Source: Streptomyces hokutonensis (GTDB lineage: Bacteria; Actinomycetota; Actinomycetes; Streptomycetales; Streptomycetaceae). From it: DNA of 64,000 nucleotides. This document shows, piece by piece, positions 47,270 through 55,562 of the stretch. Both the position numbers and the translations under genes were made by a program. Location: NCBI RefSeq assembly GCF_000376565.1, contig NZ_BARG01000031.1, forward strand, positions 1 to 64,000. Reading direction: 5' to 3'. Below the pieces are notes generated by a model. That model worked only from the letters and a program-made list of their open reading frames with translations, was not told the DNA's origin and made no database searches. Every line of letters begins with the position of its first letter. The stretch's first letter is position 1.

Positions 47270-48652
47270 TCACTGCTCCCAGTGGTTGGTGTTGGTGACG
47301 GTCCCCGAGCTCAGATAGTCCGCGAAGAGGCCCTTCGGGTCTCGTGCGGCCCGGATCTCCCGCAGTCGCCGCCACTGCTCGTCGCCCATGAACCTCAACT
47401 GCCGCACGGTGAAGTCCGAGTCGCCGAGGTACTGGCCGGCCGTGACCGGCTGCATGTCGGCCATCGCGCCGTCCAGCCAGGTGCGCAACTCCGCGTCCCG
47501 TGCCGGGTCGTCATGGATGACATATGTGGCGCAGTAGATCTCCGACTGCAACGAGAAGGCCATGTCGGGGAGTTGGCGCAGCGGGGCCATCGAGAACCAG
47601 ATGGTGAAGGTCTGCCGGGTGGGCTGCTCGGTGAAGGCCTTGCGGATGGCCGGTACGACCTCCTCGGCCGGGCCGGTCAGCCAGGCGTTGTCGACCAGGT
47701 AGCGGTGGCCCTCGGGGTTGGCGGTGCGCTGGCCCGCCAACTGCTCGGCCAGGGTGGTCTGTTGGGCCTCCACGCGGAACAGGGCCCGGTCCGCGTACGG
47801 GTTGGCGTGCAGAGGTGCCAGTGCTTCGGCGGCCTGCTCGGCGGTGTCGGTCATCGACACGCCCGTGACCAGCAGCACCGGTTCGTCCAGGTCGGGGGGT
47901 GTCTGCGTGAGCGCGACGATCTCCACCAGGTCCGAGACCGTGTGGTGCATGCCGTGCAGCCAGGTCATGACCTGGTCGAACAGGTCGAGCGGGTACGCGT
48001 GGACGGTGTGCCCGAGGTACTGCGGCAGGGGGCGGGTGCGGAGGTGGAAGCGGGTGACGATGCCGAAGAAGCCGGGTCCCGCGCCGCGTGCCGCCCAGAA
48101 CAGGTCGCTGTGCCGGGTCTCGTCGGCGCGCACCAACTCGCCCTCGGTGGTGACGACATCGATCGCCACGATGTTCTCCGCAGCCCAGCCCCAACCCCGC
48201 GCGTTCCAGCCCTGACCGCCCTGGAGCAGAAAGCCGCCGATGCCGACGGAGGGACAGTGCCCGCCGTTGAAGAAGCGGCCGAACTCGCCGAGATACGGGT
48301 TGAGTTCGTCGCCACCCTTGACGCTGGGGGTCGCCGTCACGATCCCGGTCCCCGGGTCGTACGCCATCTCGCGGAAGCCCCCGAGGTCGATCAGCAGCGC
48401 GTCCTGGCGCACCGACCAGGCGGCCCAACTGTGCCCGCCGGAACGGACGGCGACCTGCCAGCCCCGCTCCAGAGCCAGTCGTACCCCCTCCACGACGTCC
48501 TGTTCTGATTCGGCCATCAGGACGGCCGCCGGTGAACGGTCGTACGGGCGGCGGGCGTTGAAGACCCGGCCGAAGCACGCCGTCTCGAAGTCCTCGTCGT
48601 CGGGGAGGTGGAGGGTGCCCGAGAAACGGTTCAGGTTCACGTTCACACTCAC
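47270..48652 (-). CDS. FAD-linked oxidase, berberine-bridge-enzyme type
   Basis: The 460-residue protein has the FAD-binding PCMH domain with AVRSGGHSWAAWSVRQDALLIDLGGFREMAYDPGTGIVTATPSVKGGDEL and GGHCPSVGIGGFLLQGGQGWNARGWGWAAENI. The His in SGGHSW and the Cys in HCPSVG occupy the positions that bind FAD covalently in bicovalent BBE-type oxidases. The C-terminal BBE segment ends SSGTVTNTNHWEQ. It oxidises an alcohol, amine or activated ring C-H using oxygen. GTG 48652 overlaps the upstream stop (GTGA). No signal peptide. Confidence 0.9.
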   Translation of the reverse strand: MSVNVNLNRFSGTLHLPDDEDFETACFGRVFNARRPYDRSPAAVLMAESEQDVVEGVRLALERGWQVAVRSGGHSWAAWSVRQDALLIDLGGFREMAYDPGTGIVTATPSVKGGDELNPYLGEFGRFFNGGHCPSVGIGGFLLQGGQGWNARGWGWAAENIVAIDVVTTEGELVRADETRHSDLFWAARGAGPGFFGIVTRFHLRTRPLPQYLGHTVHAYPLDLFDQVMTWLHGMHHTVSDLVEIVALTQTPPDLDEPVLLVTGVSMTDTAEQAAEALAPLHANPYADRALFRVEAQQTTLAEQLAGQRTANPEGHRYLVDNAWLTGPAEEVVPAIRKAFTEQPTRQTFTIWFSMAPLRQLPDMAFSLQSEIYCATYVIHDDPARDAELRTWLDGAMADMQPVTAGQYLGDSDFTVRQLRFMGDEQWRRLREIRAARDPKGLFADYLSSGTVTNTNHWEQ

Positions 48653-49629
48653 TTGATCGCGATCGGGTTGACGGGGGCGCCCACCGCACCCGTGACCGGC
48701 AACGGCGCGGCGACCAGCAGGAACTCGAAGACGCCGTCCGCCGCGCAGTCCTCGGCCAGTGCCTCCAGGTCCCACATCTCGCCCAGCGGGAGGCCCATGT
48801 TGGGGATCGCTATCTGGTGCAGCGGGGACATCGCGGGCTGCGGGAACTCGTACGGCCGTACCTCGAGTCCCCAGGTGTCGGAGGCGATCGCCGCGATCTC
48901 GGTGCGGTGCAGCCAGCCGAGGGTGGTGAAGGAGAGGCCGGGTGCGTCACCTGCGGCGTAGCCGCCCCATGCGCCGAGCCGCCGCACGCGGCCGAGTTGG
49001 CCGGTGCGGATCAGGACGAGGTCGCCGCGCCGGACCGAGCTGGTGGCGCCCTGGGCCTCGATGGTGGCCCGCAGATGTTCCTCCAAGATGGGGAAACCGT
49101 CGGGGAGTTCACCTTTCTCGTCGCCGACCGCGCGGCCCACGTCGAGCAGGACCCCGCGGCTGGTGAAGGCGTCCTTCATGTGCTCGATGCCGGTGACCGA
49201 GTCGCCGTCGCCGTTGACGATGGTGCACGGACGGCCGTTCCAGGCCTGCTTGTTGTCGTAGATGTGCCCGAGGCCGTCCCACTGTGTGGAGGCCTGCAGG
49301 GGCATCACGACGTGGTCGTCGGCGCCGCCGAAGCCGTGCGGGAAACCCTGGGTGCCGGCCGCCGCGTCGGAACCGGTGTCCTTCATGTAGTGCACCGGGT
49401 TGATACGGCCGCGGAAACCGCGCTGCGGGCCGGACTCGTTGAACTCCTGCGCGAGCGAGAAGGACCGTCCGCGCCGCACCAGGCCCACCGCGTGGGCGCG
49501 GATCGCGTCGTCGATGAAGTTCAGGGTGCCGAGCACGTCGTCCTCACCCCAGCGGCCCCAATTGCGGTAGGCGGAACGGGCCTTGGCGAGCTCTTCCTCG
49601 ATCGGGCCGAGAGCGGGGCGGGTCGTCAT
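48649..49629 (-). CDS. Cyclase-family (PF04199) hydrolase
   Basis: The 326-residue protein has the fold of metal-dependent cyclase/kynurenine-formamidase-like hydrolases: WGEDDVLGTLNFIDDAIRAHAVGLVRRGRSFSLAQEFN, HVVMPLQASTQWDGLGHIYDNKQAWNG and DAPGLSFTTLGWLHRTEIAAIASDTWGLEV. The usual metal motif HxGTHxDxPxH is changed to QASTQWDGLGH, keeping the Asp and last His but not the first His pair, a variant seen in a separate branch of the family. It may hydrolyse a lactone or amide in the pathway. Start and stop both overlap neighbours by four bases. Confidence 0.88.
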   Translation of the reverse strand: MTTRPALGPIEEELAKARSAYRNWGRWGEDDVLGTLNFIDDAIRAHAVGLVRRGRSFSLAQEFNESGPQRGFRGRINPVHYMKDTGSDAAAGTQGFPHGFGGADDHVVMPLQASTQWDGLGHIYDNKQAWNGRPCTIVNGDGDSVTGIEHMKDAFTSRGVLLDVGRAVGDEKGELPDGFPILEEHLRATIEAQGATSSVRRGDLVLIRTGQLGRVRRLGAWGGYAAGDAPGLSFTTLGWLHRTEIAAIASDTWGLEVRPYEFPQPAMSPLHQIAIPNMGLPLGEMWDLEALAEDCAADGVFEFLLVAAPLPVTGAVGAPVNPIAIK

Positions 49630-50633
49630 CGGGTGTGTCCTTTCAACAGCAGGTCGAGAGCGTTGCCCCCGGCGATCGCGGCCCGGTCGGCGGGGTCGAG
49701 CCCGGCCGCGTCCAAGCGGACCACCGGATCGTCGACACCCATGTCGAAGGGATGGTCGGTACCGAGGACCACCCGGTCCGCACCCACCTCCTCGACGAGT
49801 CGGCGCAGTGCGCGCGGGGTGTACACCAGCGCGTCGAACCACATCCGCCGCAGATAGGAGCTGGGCAACTCGGCGCAGCCGCGGGCGTCTTCGCGTACCC
49901 GCCAGGCGTGGTCCGAGCGGCCGATGTAGGTCGGCAGATAGCCGCCGCCGTGCGCGGCCACCAGCTTCAGGCGCGGGAAACGGTCCAGGACACCGGTGAA
50001 GATGAGCTGCGAGAGGGCGACCGTCGTCTCGACGGGTTGGCCGACCGTGTTTCCCAGGTAGTCGGTCGCCAGGCGTTCGCCGAGGGAGCAGCCCCAGGGA
50101 TGGATGAACACGACCGCGCCCAGTTCTTCGGCCCGCTGCCAGACCGTGTCGTGTGCGGGGTCGGCCAGTTCGCGGCCGTCGACCGTCGTGGAGACGCTGA
50201 TGCCGTACAGGCCATGGTCGTTGACCGCCTGGTCCAGCAACGCGACTGCCAGGTCCGGGTGTTGGAGCGGGACGGTGCCCAGGCCGAACAGCCGGTCCGG
50301 TGCGGTGGCGCAGTGGGTGGCCACGCCCTCGTTGACGGTACGGGCGAGCCTGATCGCGAGGTCCGGGTCCGCCCAGTAGTGGTGCATCGGCATCGGGCCG
50401 ACCACCTGGATGTCGACGCCCATCGCGTCGAGGTCCGCGAGCCGGGTCGTTACGTCGGTCAACTTGGATGCCAGGCGCTGGAGTTGGGCGCGGTTGACGG
50501 CCAGGGACGCGGGGGAGTGGGCGCGCTGCTCGGCCGCGAGCTCGGCGGCGAGGCCCGAGGTGCCCGCGACCAGGGCGTCGGCGGCGGGGACGGCGAGGTG
50601 GCCGTGGAAGTCGACCACCGGTGAGGCGGTCAC
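49626..50633 (-). CDS. Amidohydrolase (ACMSD-type decarboxylase/hydrolase)
   Basis: The 335-residue protein is an amidohydrolase-2 member with VVDFHGHLAVP at residues 7-17 (metal ligands His10 and His12), VVFIHPWGCS, KLVAAHGGGYLPTYIGRSDHAW and GTDHPFDMG with the catalytic Asp. These are the features of 2-amino-3-carboxymuconate-semialdehyde decarboxylase-like enzymes acting on ring-cleavage or aromatic acid intermediates. GTG 50633 overlaps the upstream monooxygenase stop and the gene's own stop overlaps the cyclase ATG, so translation is coupled through the operon. Confidence 0.92.
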   Translation of the reverse strand: MTASPVVDFHGHLAVPAADALVAGTSGLAAELAAEQRAHSPASLAVNRAQLQRLASKLTDVTTRLADLDAMGVDIQVVGPMPMHHYWADPDLAIRLARTVNEGVATHCATAPDRLFGLGTVPLQHPDLAVALLDQAVNDHGLYGISVSTTVDGRELADPAHDTVWQRAEELGAVVFIHPWGCSLGERLATDYLGNTVGQPVETTVALSQLIFTGVLDRFPRLKLVAAHGGGYLPTYIGRSDHAWRVREDARGCAELPSSYLRRMWFDALVYTPRALRRLVEEVGADRVVLGTDHPFDMGVDDPVVRLDAAGLDPADRAAIAGGNALDLLLKGHTR

Positions 50634-51754
50634 GCCGCCGCCGTCAGGTTGTCGAGCGTCTCCGACATGATGCGGGCGGGGTCGGCGCCGGGCGTGCCCG
50701 GGTGGATCTCCCAGTCGGCGAGCCGTAGGGAGTTCTCCAGGACCATCCGCACCCGGGGGAGCCGCCTGGCCATGAAGCGGTCCAGGGCCCGATCCGTCGG
50801 CTCGTCCGCCGTCACCAACTCGGCCAGCAGCACCGCGTCCTCCATGCACATCGCCGCGCCCTGCGCGATCAGCGGGGGACAGGCGTGCGCGGCGTCGCCG
50901 ATGACCATCGCGCGGCCCCGGTGCCAGGGCTCGTCGACGAGGATCGCCTCGATCCAGCGGTAGTCGACCGCCGTGTCGTCGGGCAGCGAGGCGAGGATCT
51001 TCCCCCAGGTCCCGCCGTACCCGGCGCCGCGCTCGCGCAGCAGGGAGAGCGGGGCGCGCGGGCCGATGAGCGAGGTGTCGAGGTTCTCGTCGAGGAGGTA
51101 GGCGTAGCATTGGTCCGGCGAGATCGGGCTGTAGCCGGCCTTGAAACGGGGCCCGCCGTAGTACACCTCGGCGCAGTCCATCTCGGCCGGGCGGTCCGCG
51201 ACGACCCGGAAGATCGACATGCCGACGGGAGTGGGCTTGGCGTCGATGCCGATCAGCGCGCGCATCGCCGAGTTGATGCCGTCGGCGCCCACGACAAGGT
51301 CGTAGCGGCCGGTCGTACCGTCCGTGAAGGACACGTCCACATGGCCGGGCGACTGGTCGAGCCGGTCCACGCTCAGCCCGAGGCGCACCCGCACCCCGTG
51401 CCCGCGCACCGCGTCGCACAGCGCGTCCTGGAGATCGGAGCGCAACGCGCCCGCCGTGGACGGCAGTTCGGGCCCGCCGGTGTGCGGGGTGTTCAACTCG
51501 GTGATCAGCCCGCCGTCCGCCGTGCGCAGCCGCATGATGTCGAAGGGCACCGCCCGGGCCAGCACCCGGTCCAGGACACCCACGGAACGCAGCGCCTTGA
51601 GCGCGTTGCCCTGGACGGTGATGCCATGGCCCACACCGAACCACTGCGGAGAGATCTCGACGAGCTCCACCTCGGCGCCCCGCTGGGCGAGCGCGAGACA
51701 CAGCACGCTACCGGTGATGCCGCCGCCGACGACGAGCACCTTCTGTACGGGCAT
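50630..51754 (-). CDS. Class A FAD-dependent aromatic monooxygenase
   Basis: The 374-residue protein has the PHBH-type motifs: KVLVVGGGITGSVLCLALAQRGAEVELVE (GxGxxG, residues 5-33), YDLVVGADGINSAMR (DG motif) and RAMVIGDAAHACPPLIAQGAAMCMEDAVLL (GD motif). It probably hydroxylates the substrate ring using NAD(P)H and oxygen. It sits second in the minus-strand operon, 38 bases after the ABM gene. ATG 51754 starts at the Rossmann strand. The hydroxylation substrate cannot be read from sequence. Confidence 0.93.
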   Translation of the reverse strand: MPVQKVLVVGGGITGSVLCLALAQRGAEVELVEISPQWFGVGHGITVQGNALKALRSVGVLDRVLARAVPFDIMRLRTADGGLITELNTPHTGGPELPSTAGALRSDLQDALCDAVRGHGVRVRLGLSVDRLDQSPGHVDVSFTDGTTGRYDLVVGADGINSAMRALIGIDAKPTPVGMSIFRVVADRPAEMDCAEVYYGGPRFKAGYSPISPDQCYAYLLDENLDTSLIGPRAPLSLLRERGAGYGGTWGKILASLPDDTAVDYRWIEAILVDEPWHRGRAMVIGDAAHACPPLIAQGAAMCMEDAVLLAELVTADEPTDRALDRFMARRLPRVRMVLENSLRLADWEIHPGTPGADPARIMSETLDNLTAAA

Positions 51755-51792
51755 GGGCGATCCTTGCGAACGTAGACAGCGGAGTGGGGGAG

Positions 51793-52098
51793 TCAGCCGG
51801 AGAAGCGGGCGCCGAGTTCGTGGAAGTGCTCGACGGCCGGCGACTCGGCGAAGAACGGTCCGACCAGGGCCCGCCAGCGCGCGAAGGGCTCGGACTCCCG
51901 GAAGCCGACCATGTGTGCCTCGACCGAGTCCCAGCCGACCAACAGCAGGAAGACTCCCGGCCGTTCGACGCCTTGCAGCAGCTCGGCCCAGCGGAACCCG
52001 TCGGCCTCGGCCAACACCTCGCGGGCCTTGCCGAACACCTCCGCGAACTCCCGCTCCCGACCCGCCTCGACGGTCAGCTCGGCATGCTCGACTATCAC
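51793..52098 (-). CDS. Antibiotic biosynthesis monooxygenase (ABM)-domain protein
   Basis: The 101-residue protein is a ferredoxin-like ABM domain: MIVEHAELTVEAGREREFAEVFGKAREVLAEADGFRWAELLQGVERPGVFLLLVGWDSVEAHMVGFRESEPFARWRALVGPFFAESPAVEHF. Members include cofactor-free monooxygenases and small isomerases or heme-degrading proteins. GTG 52098 is chosen because GAGGAG precedes it and the family N-terminus begins there. It is the first gene of the minus-strand operon, so it may act on the first hydroxylated intermediate. Confidence 0.88.
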   Translation of the reverse strand: MIVEHAELTVEAGREREFAEVFGKAREVLAEADGFRWAELLQGVERPGVFLLLVGWDSVEAHMVGFRESEPFARWRALVGPFFAESPAVEHFHELGARFSG

Positions 52099-52143
52099 GT
52101 TCTTCTCCTCGGGAAAGTGGGTGCTCCGAGCCTGCGTGGGCGG

Positions 52144-52166
52144 TCGATCCACGGTCAACGGATCGA
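52144..52166. promoter_or_regulatory. TCGATCC-N9-GGATCGA inverted repeat in the divergent catabolic promoter
   Basis: Seven-base perfect arms (52144-52150 and 52160-52166) lie between the two divergent catabolic operons, as expected for a LysR-type operator. The GATCC/GGATC core resembles the palindrome upstream of the LysR gene. Binding is inferred. Confidence 0.5.
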
Positions 52167-52285
52167 GGCATCGGCAAGGGGGACGTCATGCATCCCGTAC
52201 GGCGATGGAGGCGCAGTTCAAAGGGTGGCGGGCCGGTGATGGCAGGCATCGCGGATCGCCATTTCCGCCGGGTGCCCGGGCTGCC

Positions 52286-52291
52286 TAGCGT
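52286..52291 (+). promoter_or_regulatory. -10 box TAGCGT of the plus-strand catabolic operon
   Basis: TAGCGT lies 35 bases before GTG 52327, leaving space for the ACGAGGAG ribosome-binding site. It faces the minus-strand operon across the inverted repeat at 52144-52166. Confidence 0.5.
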
Positions 52292-52326
52292 CGAGGTCGA
52301 GCCCCCACCCGTACGAGGAGAGCGCC

Positions 52327-53292
52327 GTGCCCGATCCACAGCCCACCCACGCCGGACCCTTCGCCCTCGGTACGTTCGCTGCCGGCGCGGCGGTCTTCCC
52401 CGGCCTGGTCACCGGTTCCCGAGTGCGTGACCTCTCCGACCTCGTGCCCTCGGTCCGGGCGCTCGTCGAGGACTGGGACGACTGGCTGCCCCGGCTGGCC
52501 GACCTCGCCGGGTCCTCCGACGGCACCTGGCACGACCTGGCCGCACTGCGTGTCCTGACCCCTCTCGAACCTGGCCAGATCCTGCAGAGCGGCGCCAACT
52601 ACCGCAAGCACGTGGTCGATCTGGTCGCCGCCGAGAAGGAGAGCGTGCACGGAGCCACCCCCGAAGAGGCCCGCGCCGACGCCGAGCTGATGATGGACGA
52701 GCGCGCCCGCAACGGCGTTCCGTACGTCTTCCTCGGCTCCCCGCGCGCGATCAGCGGTCCCTACGACGACATCGTGCTCCCCGCGCTCGGCGAACAGCAC
52801 GACTGGGAACTCGAACTCGCCCTGGTCATCGGCAAGTCGGGCAAGAACATCCCGGCCGAGGAGGCGATGGACCACGTCGCCGGTTACACGATCTCGAACG
52901 ACCTCACCACCCGCGACCGCCTCTACCGGCCCGACCTCAAGGCCATCGGCACCGACTGGTTCACCGCCAAGAACGCCGACACCTTCCTGCCGACCGGGCC
53001 CTTCCTCGTACCGGCCGCCTTCGTCGGAGACCCAGAGGACCTGCGGATCACCCTGCGCCACAACGGAGTTGTCCGCCAGGACGAGTCGACGAAGGACATG
53101 ATCTTCGACATCCCACGGCTCATCGCCTATGTCTCCACAACCACCACACTGCGCCCCGGCGACCTGCTGCTCACCGGCTCCCCGGCCGGAAACGGCGCGC
53201 ACTGGGGCGTCTTCCTGAAGCCCGGCGACGTCGTCGAGTCGGAGATCACCGGCCTCGGCCACCAGCGCAACACCGTCAGGAGCGGACAGTGA
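52327..53292 (+). CDS. Fumarylacetoacetate hydrolase (FAH)-family enzyme
   Basis: The 321-residue protein has an FAH catalytic domain: LEPGQILQSGANYRKHVVDLV, PRAISGPYDDIVLPALGEQHDWELELALVIGKSGKNIPAEEAMDHVAGYTISNDLTTRDRLYRPDLKAIGTDWFTAKNADTFLPTGPFLVPA and RPGDLLLTGSPAGNGAHWGVFLKPGDVVESEITGLG. Metal-binding Glu residues in WELELALVIG are present. It probably hydrolyses a diketo or enol ring-cleavage product made by the co-transcribed VOC dioxygenase. Its stop overlaps the next GTG (GTGA). Confidence 0.93.
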   Translation: MPDPQPTHAGPFALGTFAAGAAVFPGLVTGSRVRDLSDLVPSVRALVEDWDDWLPRLADLAGSSDGTWHDLAALRVLTPLEPGQILQSGANYRKHVVDLVAAEKESVHGATPEEARADAELMMDERARNGVPYVFLGSPRAISGPYDDIVLPALGEQHDWELELALVIGKSGKNIPAEEAMDHVAGYTISNDLTTRDRLYRPDLKAIGTDWFTAKNADTFLPTGPFLVPAAFVGDPEDLRITLRHNGVVRQDESTKDMIFDIPRLIAYVSTTTTLRPGDLLLTGSPAGNGAHWGVFLKPGDVVESEITGLGHQRNTVRSGQ

Positions 53293-54224
53293 CCTTCCAG
53301 CCCATCACCCATCTGCGCCATGTCGACCTGGCCGTACCGGACTTCGCCCGCCAGCGCGCCTTCTACGGCACCACCTGGGGCCTGACCGAGGTCGCGGGCG
53401 ACAGCGGCGTCGCCTTCTTCGCGGCCGAGGGCAGCCCCGAGCAGTACATCGTCCGGATCCGGGAGGATGAGCGGAAGCGGATGGACCTGGTGGCCTTCGG
53501 GGCCGTATCGCCGGATGCGGTGGACGAGCTGCACGGGCGGCTGGGCCGGTCAGGTGTCCAACTCCTCGGTGAGCCACGTGCGTTGGACACCCCGGGCGGC
53601 GGCTACGGCTTCCGGTTCTTCGACCCGGACGGACGGGTCGTCGAGGTCTCCGCCGACGTCGCCACCCGCACCCACCGCAAGATCGAGGAGCGCGAGGCGA
53701 TCCCCGTCCGGCTCTCGCACTGCGTGGTCAACTCCCAAAATCCGGAAGGGCTTCGGGACTTCTACGTCCAGCACCTCGGGTTCCGGCTCACCGACACCCT
53801 GTACTCGACGCACATGGGCGACCTCATGTACTTCCTGCGGTGCAGCCCGCTCCACCACTCCTTCGCGATCGCCCGGGGACCCCATGTCTCCCTGCACCAC
53901 GCCTCGTTCGAGATGCGCGGGGTCGAGGAGTACATGCGGGGCACCGGGCGGGCGTTGCGCGCCGGGACCCGGCTCACCTGGGGGCCCGGCCGGCATCTCG
54001 CCGGCGACAACACCTTCTCCTACTTCCACGACCCGCACGGCAACACCGTCGAGTACACGACCGAACTCGCCGTCCTCGAAGAGGACTTGTGGCACCCGGG
54101 CCGCCATGACGTCGACGACCCGATCACCCAGGACCAGTGGGGCACCGCCGACCCGATGAGCGAGTCGGTCGCCAAGGAGCAGTTCAACGACCCCGATGTG
54201 CTCTTCGAAGCGCCGCCGGTCTGA
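53289..54224 (+). CDS. Two-domain VOC protein, probable extradiol-type dioxygenase
   Basis: The 311-residue protein has two VOC modules. The C-terminal one carries all three iron-ligand positions of type I extradiol dioxygenases: His in RLSHCVVNSQNPEGLRDFY, His in HHASFEMRGVEEYM and Glu in HDPHGNTVEYTTELAVLEEDLW. Length and layout match catechol 2,3-dioxygenase-like enzymes. It would open the ring of a catechol-type intermediate formed by the flavin monooxygenase. GTG 53289 overlaps the FAH stop, so the hydrolase and dioxygenase are co-translated. Confidence 0.9.
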   Translation: MTFQPITHLRHVDLAVPDFARQRAFYGTTWGLTEVAGDSGVAFFAAEGSPEQYIVRIREDERKRMDLVAFGAVSPDAVDELHGRLGRSGVQLLGEPRALDTPGGGYGFRFFDPDGRVVEVSADVATRTHRKIEEREAIPVRLSHCVVNSQNPEGLRDFYVQHLGFRLTDTLYSTHMGDLMYFLRCSPLHHSFAIARGPHVSLHHASFEMRGVEEYMRGTGRALRAGTRLTWGPGRHLAGDNTFSYFHDPHGNTVEYTTELAVLEEDLWHPGRHDVDDPITQDQWGTADPMSESVAKEQFNDPDVLFEAPPV

Positions 54225-54260
54225 GCAGAACACCCAACCCGCATGAGAGAGGCCGCAGTT

Positions 54261-55562
54261 GTGGCAACGATCCTGAAGAGCGCCGTACCCAAGGCGGAGG
54301 TCGCCGCCTCCCTCGACCAGGTGCGCGAGACCGTGACCGGCGTCATCGCGGACATCCGTGCGCGCGGCGACGAGGCCGTGCGCGCCTGCTCCGAGAAGTT
54401 CGACAAGTGGAGCCCCGACTCCTTCCGGCTGTCCGACGAGGAGGTCGAGAAGATCGTCGCGTCGGTGCCGCAGCAGGTCATCGACGACATCCGCTTCGTC
54501 CAGGACCAGGTGCGCGGCTTCGCCCGCCACCAGCTCGACTCGCTGCGGGAGTTCGAGGTCGACACCCTCCCGGGTGTGCGCCTCGGCCAGAAGCACATCC
54601 CCGTGCAGGCGGCCGGCGCCTACATCCCCGGCGGCCGTTACCCGCTCACCGCCTCCGCCCACATGACCATCGTCACCGCCAAGGTCGCGGGTGTGCCCCG
54701 GGTCGTCGCCTGTACGCCGCCCATCCACGGGGAGATCCCGGCAGCCACCGTCGCCGCCATGCACCTCGCCGGAGCCGACGAGATCTGGCTGCTCGGCGGA
54801 GTGCAGGCGGTGGCCGCCATGGCCGTCGGGACGGACACGATGCGGCCGGTGAATCTCATCGCGGGACCCGGCAACGCCTATGTCGCCGAGGCCAAGCGGC
54901 AGCTCTTCGGGGAGATCGGCATCGACCTGTTCGCCGGGCCGACCGAGATCCTCGTCCTCGCCGACGAGCAGGCCGACCCGTTCGTCTGCGCCGTCGACCT
55001 GCTCTCCCAGGCCGAGCACGGCCCGGACTCCCCGGCCGTCCTCATCACCACATCCCGCGAGGTCGCCGAGCAGACCATCGCCGAGGTGGAACGCCTCCTG
55101 CCCGGCATGCCCACCCGTGACTTCGCCGGGCCCGCCTGGCGCGACCACGGTCAGGTGCACGTCGTCGACACGCTCGACGAGCTGTACGCCCTCGCCGACG
55201 AGTTCGCCTTCGAGCACGTGGAGGTGCTGACCGCCGAACCGCGCCTCGCGCTGGAGCGCATGACCCAGTACGGCGCCCTGTTCCTCGGCGAGGGCACCTG
55301 TGTGTCGTTCGGCGACAAGGTCATCGGCACGAACCATGTGCTGCCCACACGTGGTGCCGCGCGCTACACCGGCGGCCTGTGGGTGGGGAAGTACCTCAAG
55401 ACCGTGACCTACCAGGAGGTCACCGACACCGACTCCCAGACACGGCTCGGCCGTCTGTGCGGACGGGCGGCCCGCGTCGAGCTGTTCGAGGGGCATGCAC
55501 GCTCCGGTGACGTACGGGCGGCGAAGGCGGCGGGCGACGAGCTGCCGTGGAACACCGCATGA
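54261..55562 (+). CDS. Histidinol-dehydrogenase-family enzyme (HpsN-like paralogue)
   Basis: The 433-residue protein is a full HisD-family NAD-dependent alcohol dehydrogenase. Zinc-ligand positions are filled: Gln250 and His253 in LLSQAEHGPDS, Asp352 in FGDKVIGTNHVLPT and His412 in FEGHARSGDVR. The end RGAARYTGGLWVGKYLKTVTYQEVTD resembles the catabolic branch that includes sulfopropanediol dehydrogenase HpsN rather than biosynthetic HisD. It likely oxidises a primary alcohol to an acid in two steps. GTG 54261 with GAGAGAGG upstream is preferred to ATG 54243. Its stop overlaps the next ATG. Confidence 0.9.
   Translation: MATILKSAVPKAEVAASLDQVRETVTGVIADIRARGDEAVRACSEKFDKWSPDSFRLSDEEVEKIVASVPQQVIDDIRFVQDQVRGFARHQLDSLREFEVDTLPGVRLGQKHIPVQAAGAYIPGGRYPLTASAHMTIVTAKVAGVPRVVACTPPIHGEIPAATVAAMHLAGADEIWLLGGVQAVAAMAVGTDTMRPVNLIAGPGNAYVAEAKRQLFGEIGIDLFAGPTEILVLADEQADPFVCAVDLLSQAEHGPDSPAVLITTSREVAEQTIAEVERLLPGMPTRDFAGPAWRDHGQVHVVDTLDELYALADEFAFEHVEVLTAEPRLALERMTQYGALFLGEGTCVSFGDKVIGTNHVLPTRGAARYTGGLWVGKYLKTVTYQEVTDTDSQTRLGRLCGRAARVELFEGHARSGDVRAAKAAGDELPWNTA

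Noticed and set aside
54261..55562. Histidine biosynthesis hisD
   Set aside because: The gene sits in a catabolic operon, no other his genes adjoin, and the C-terminal features match the HpsN-like branch.
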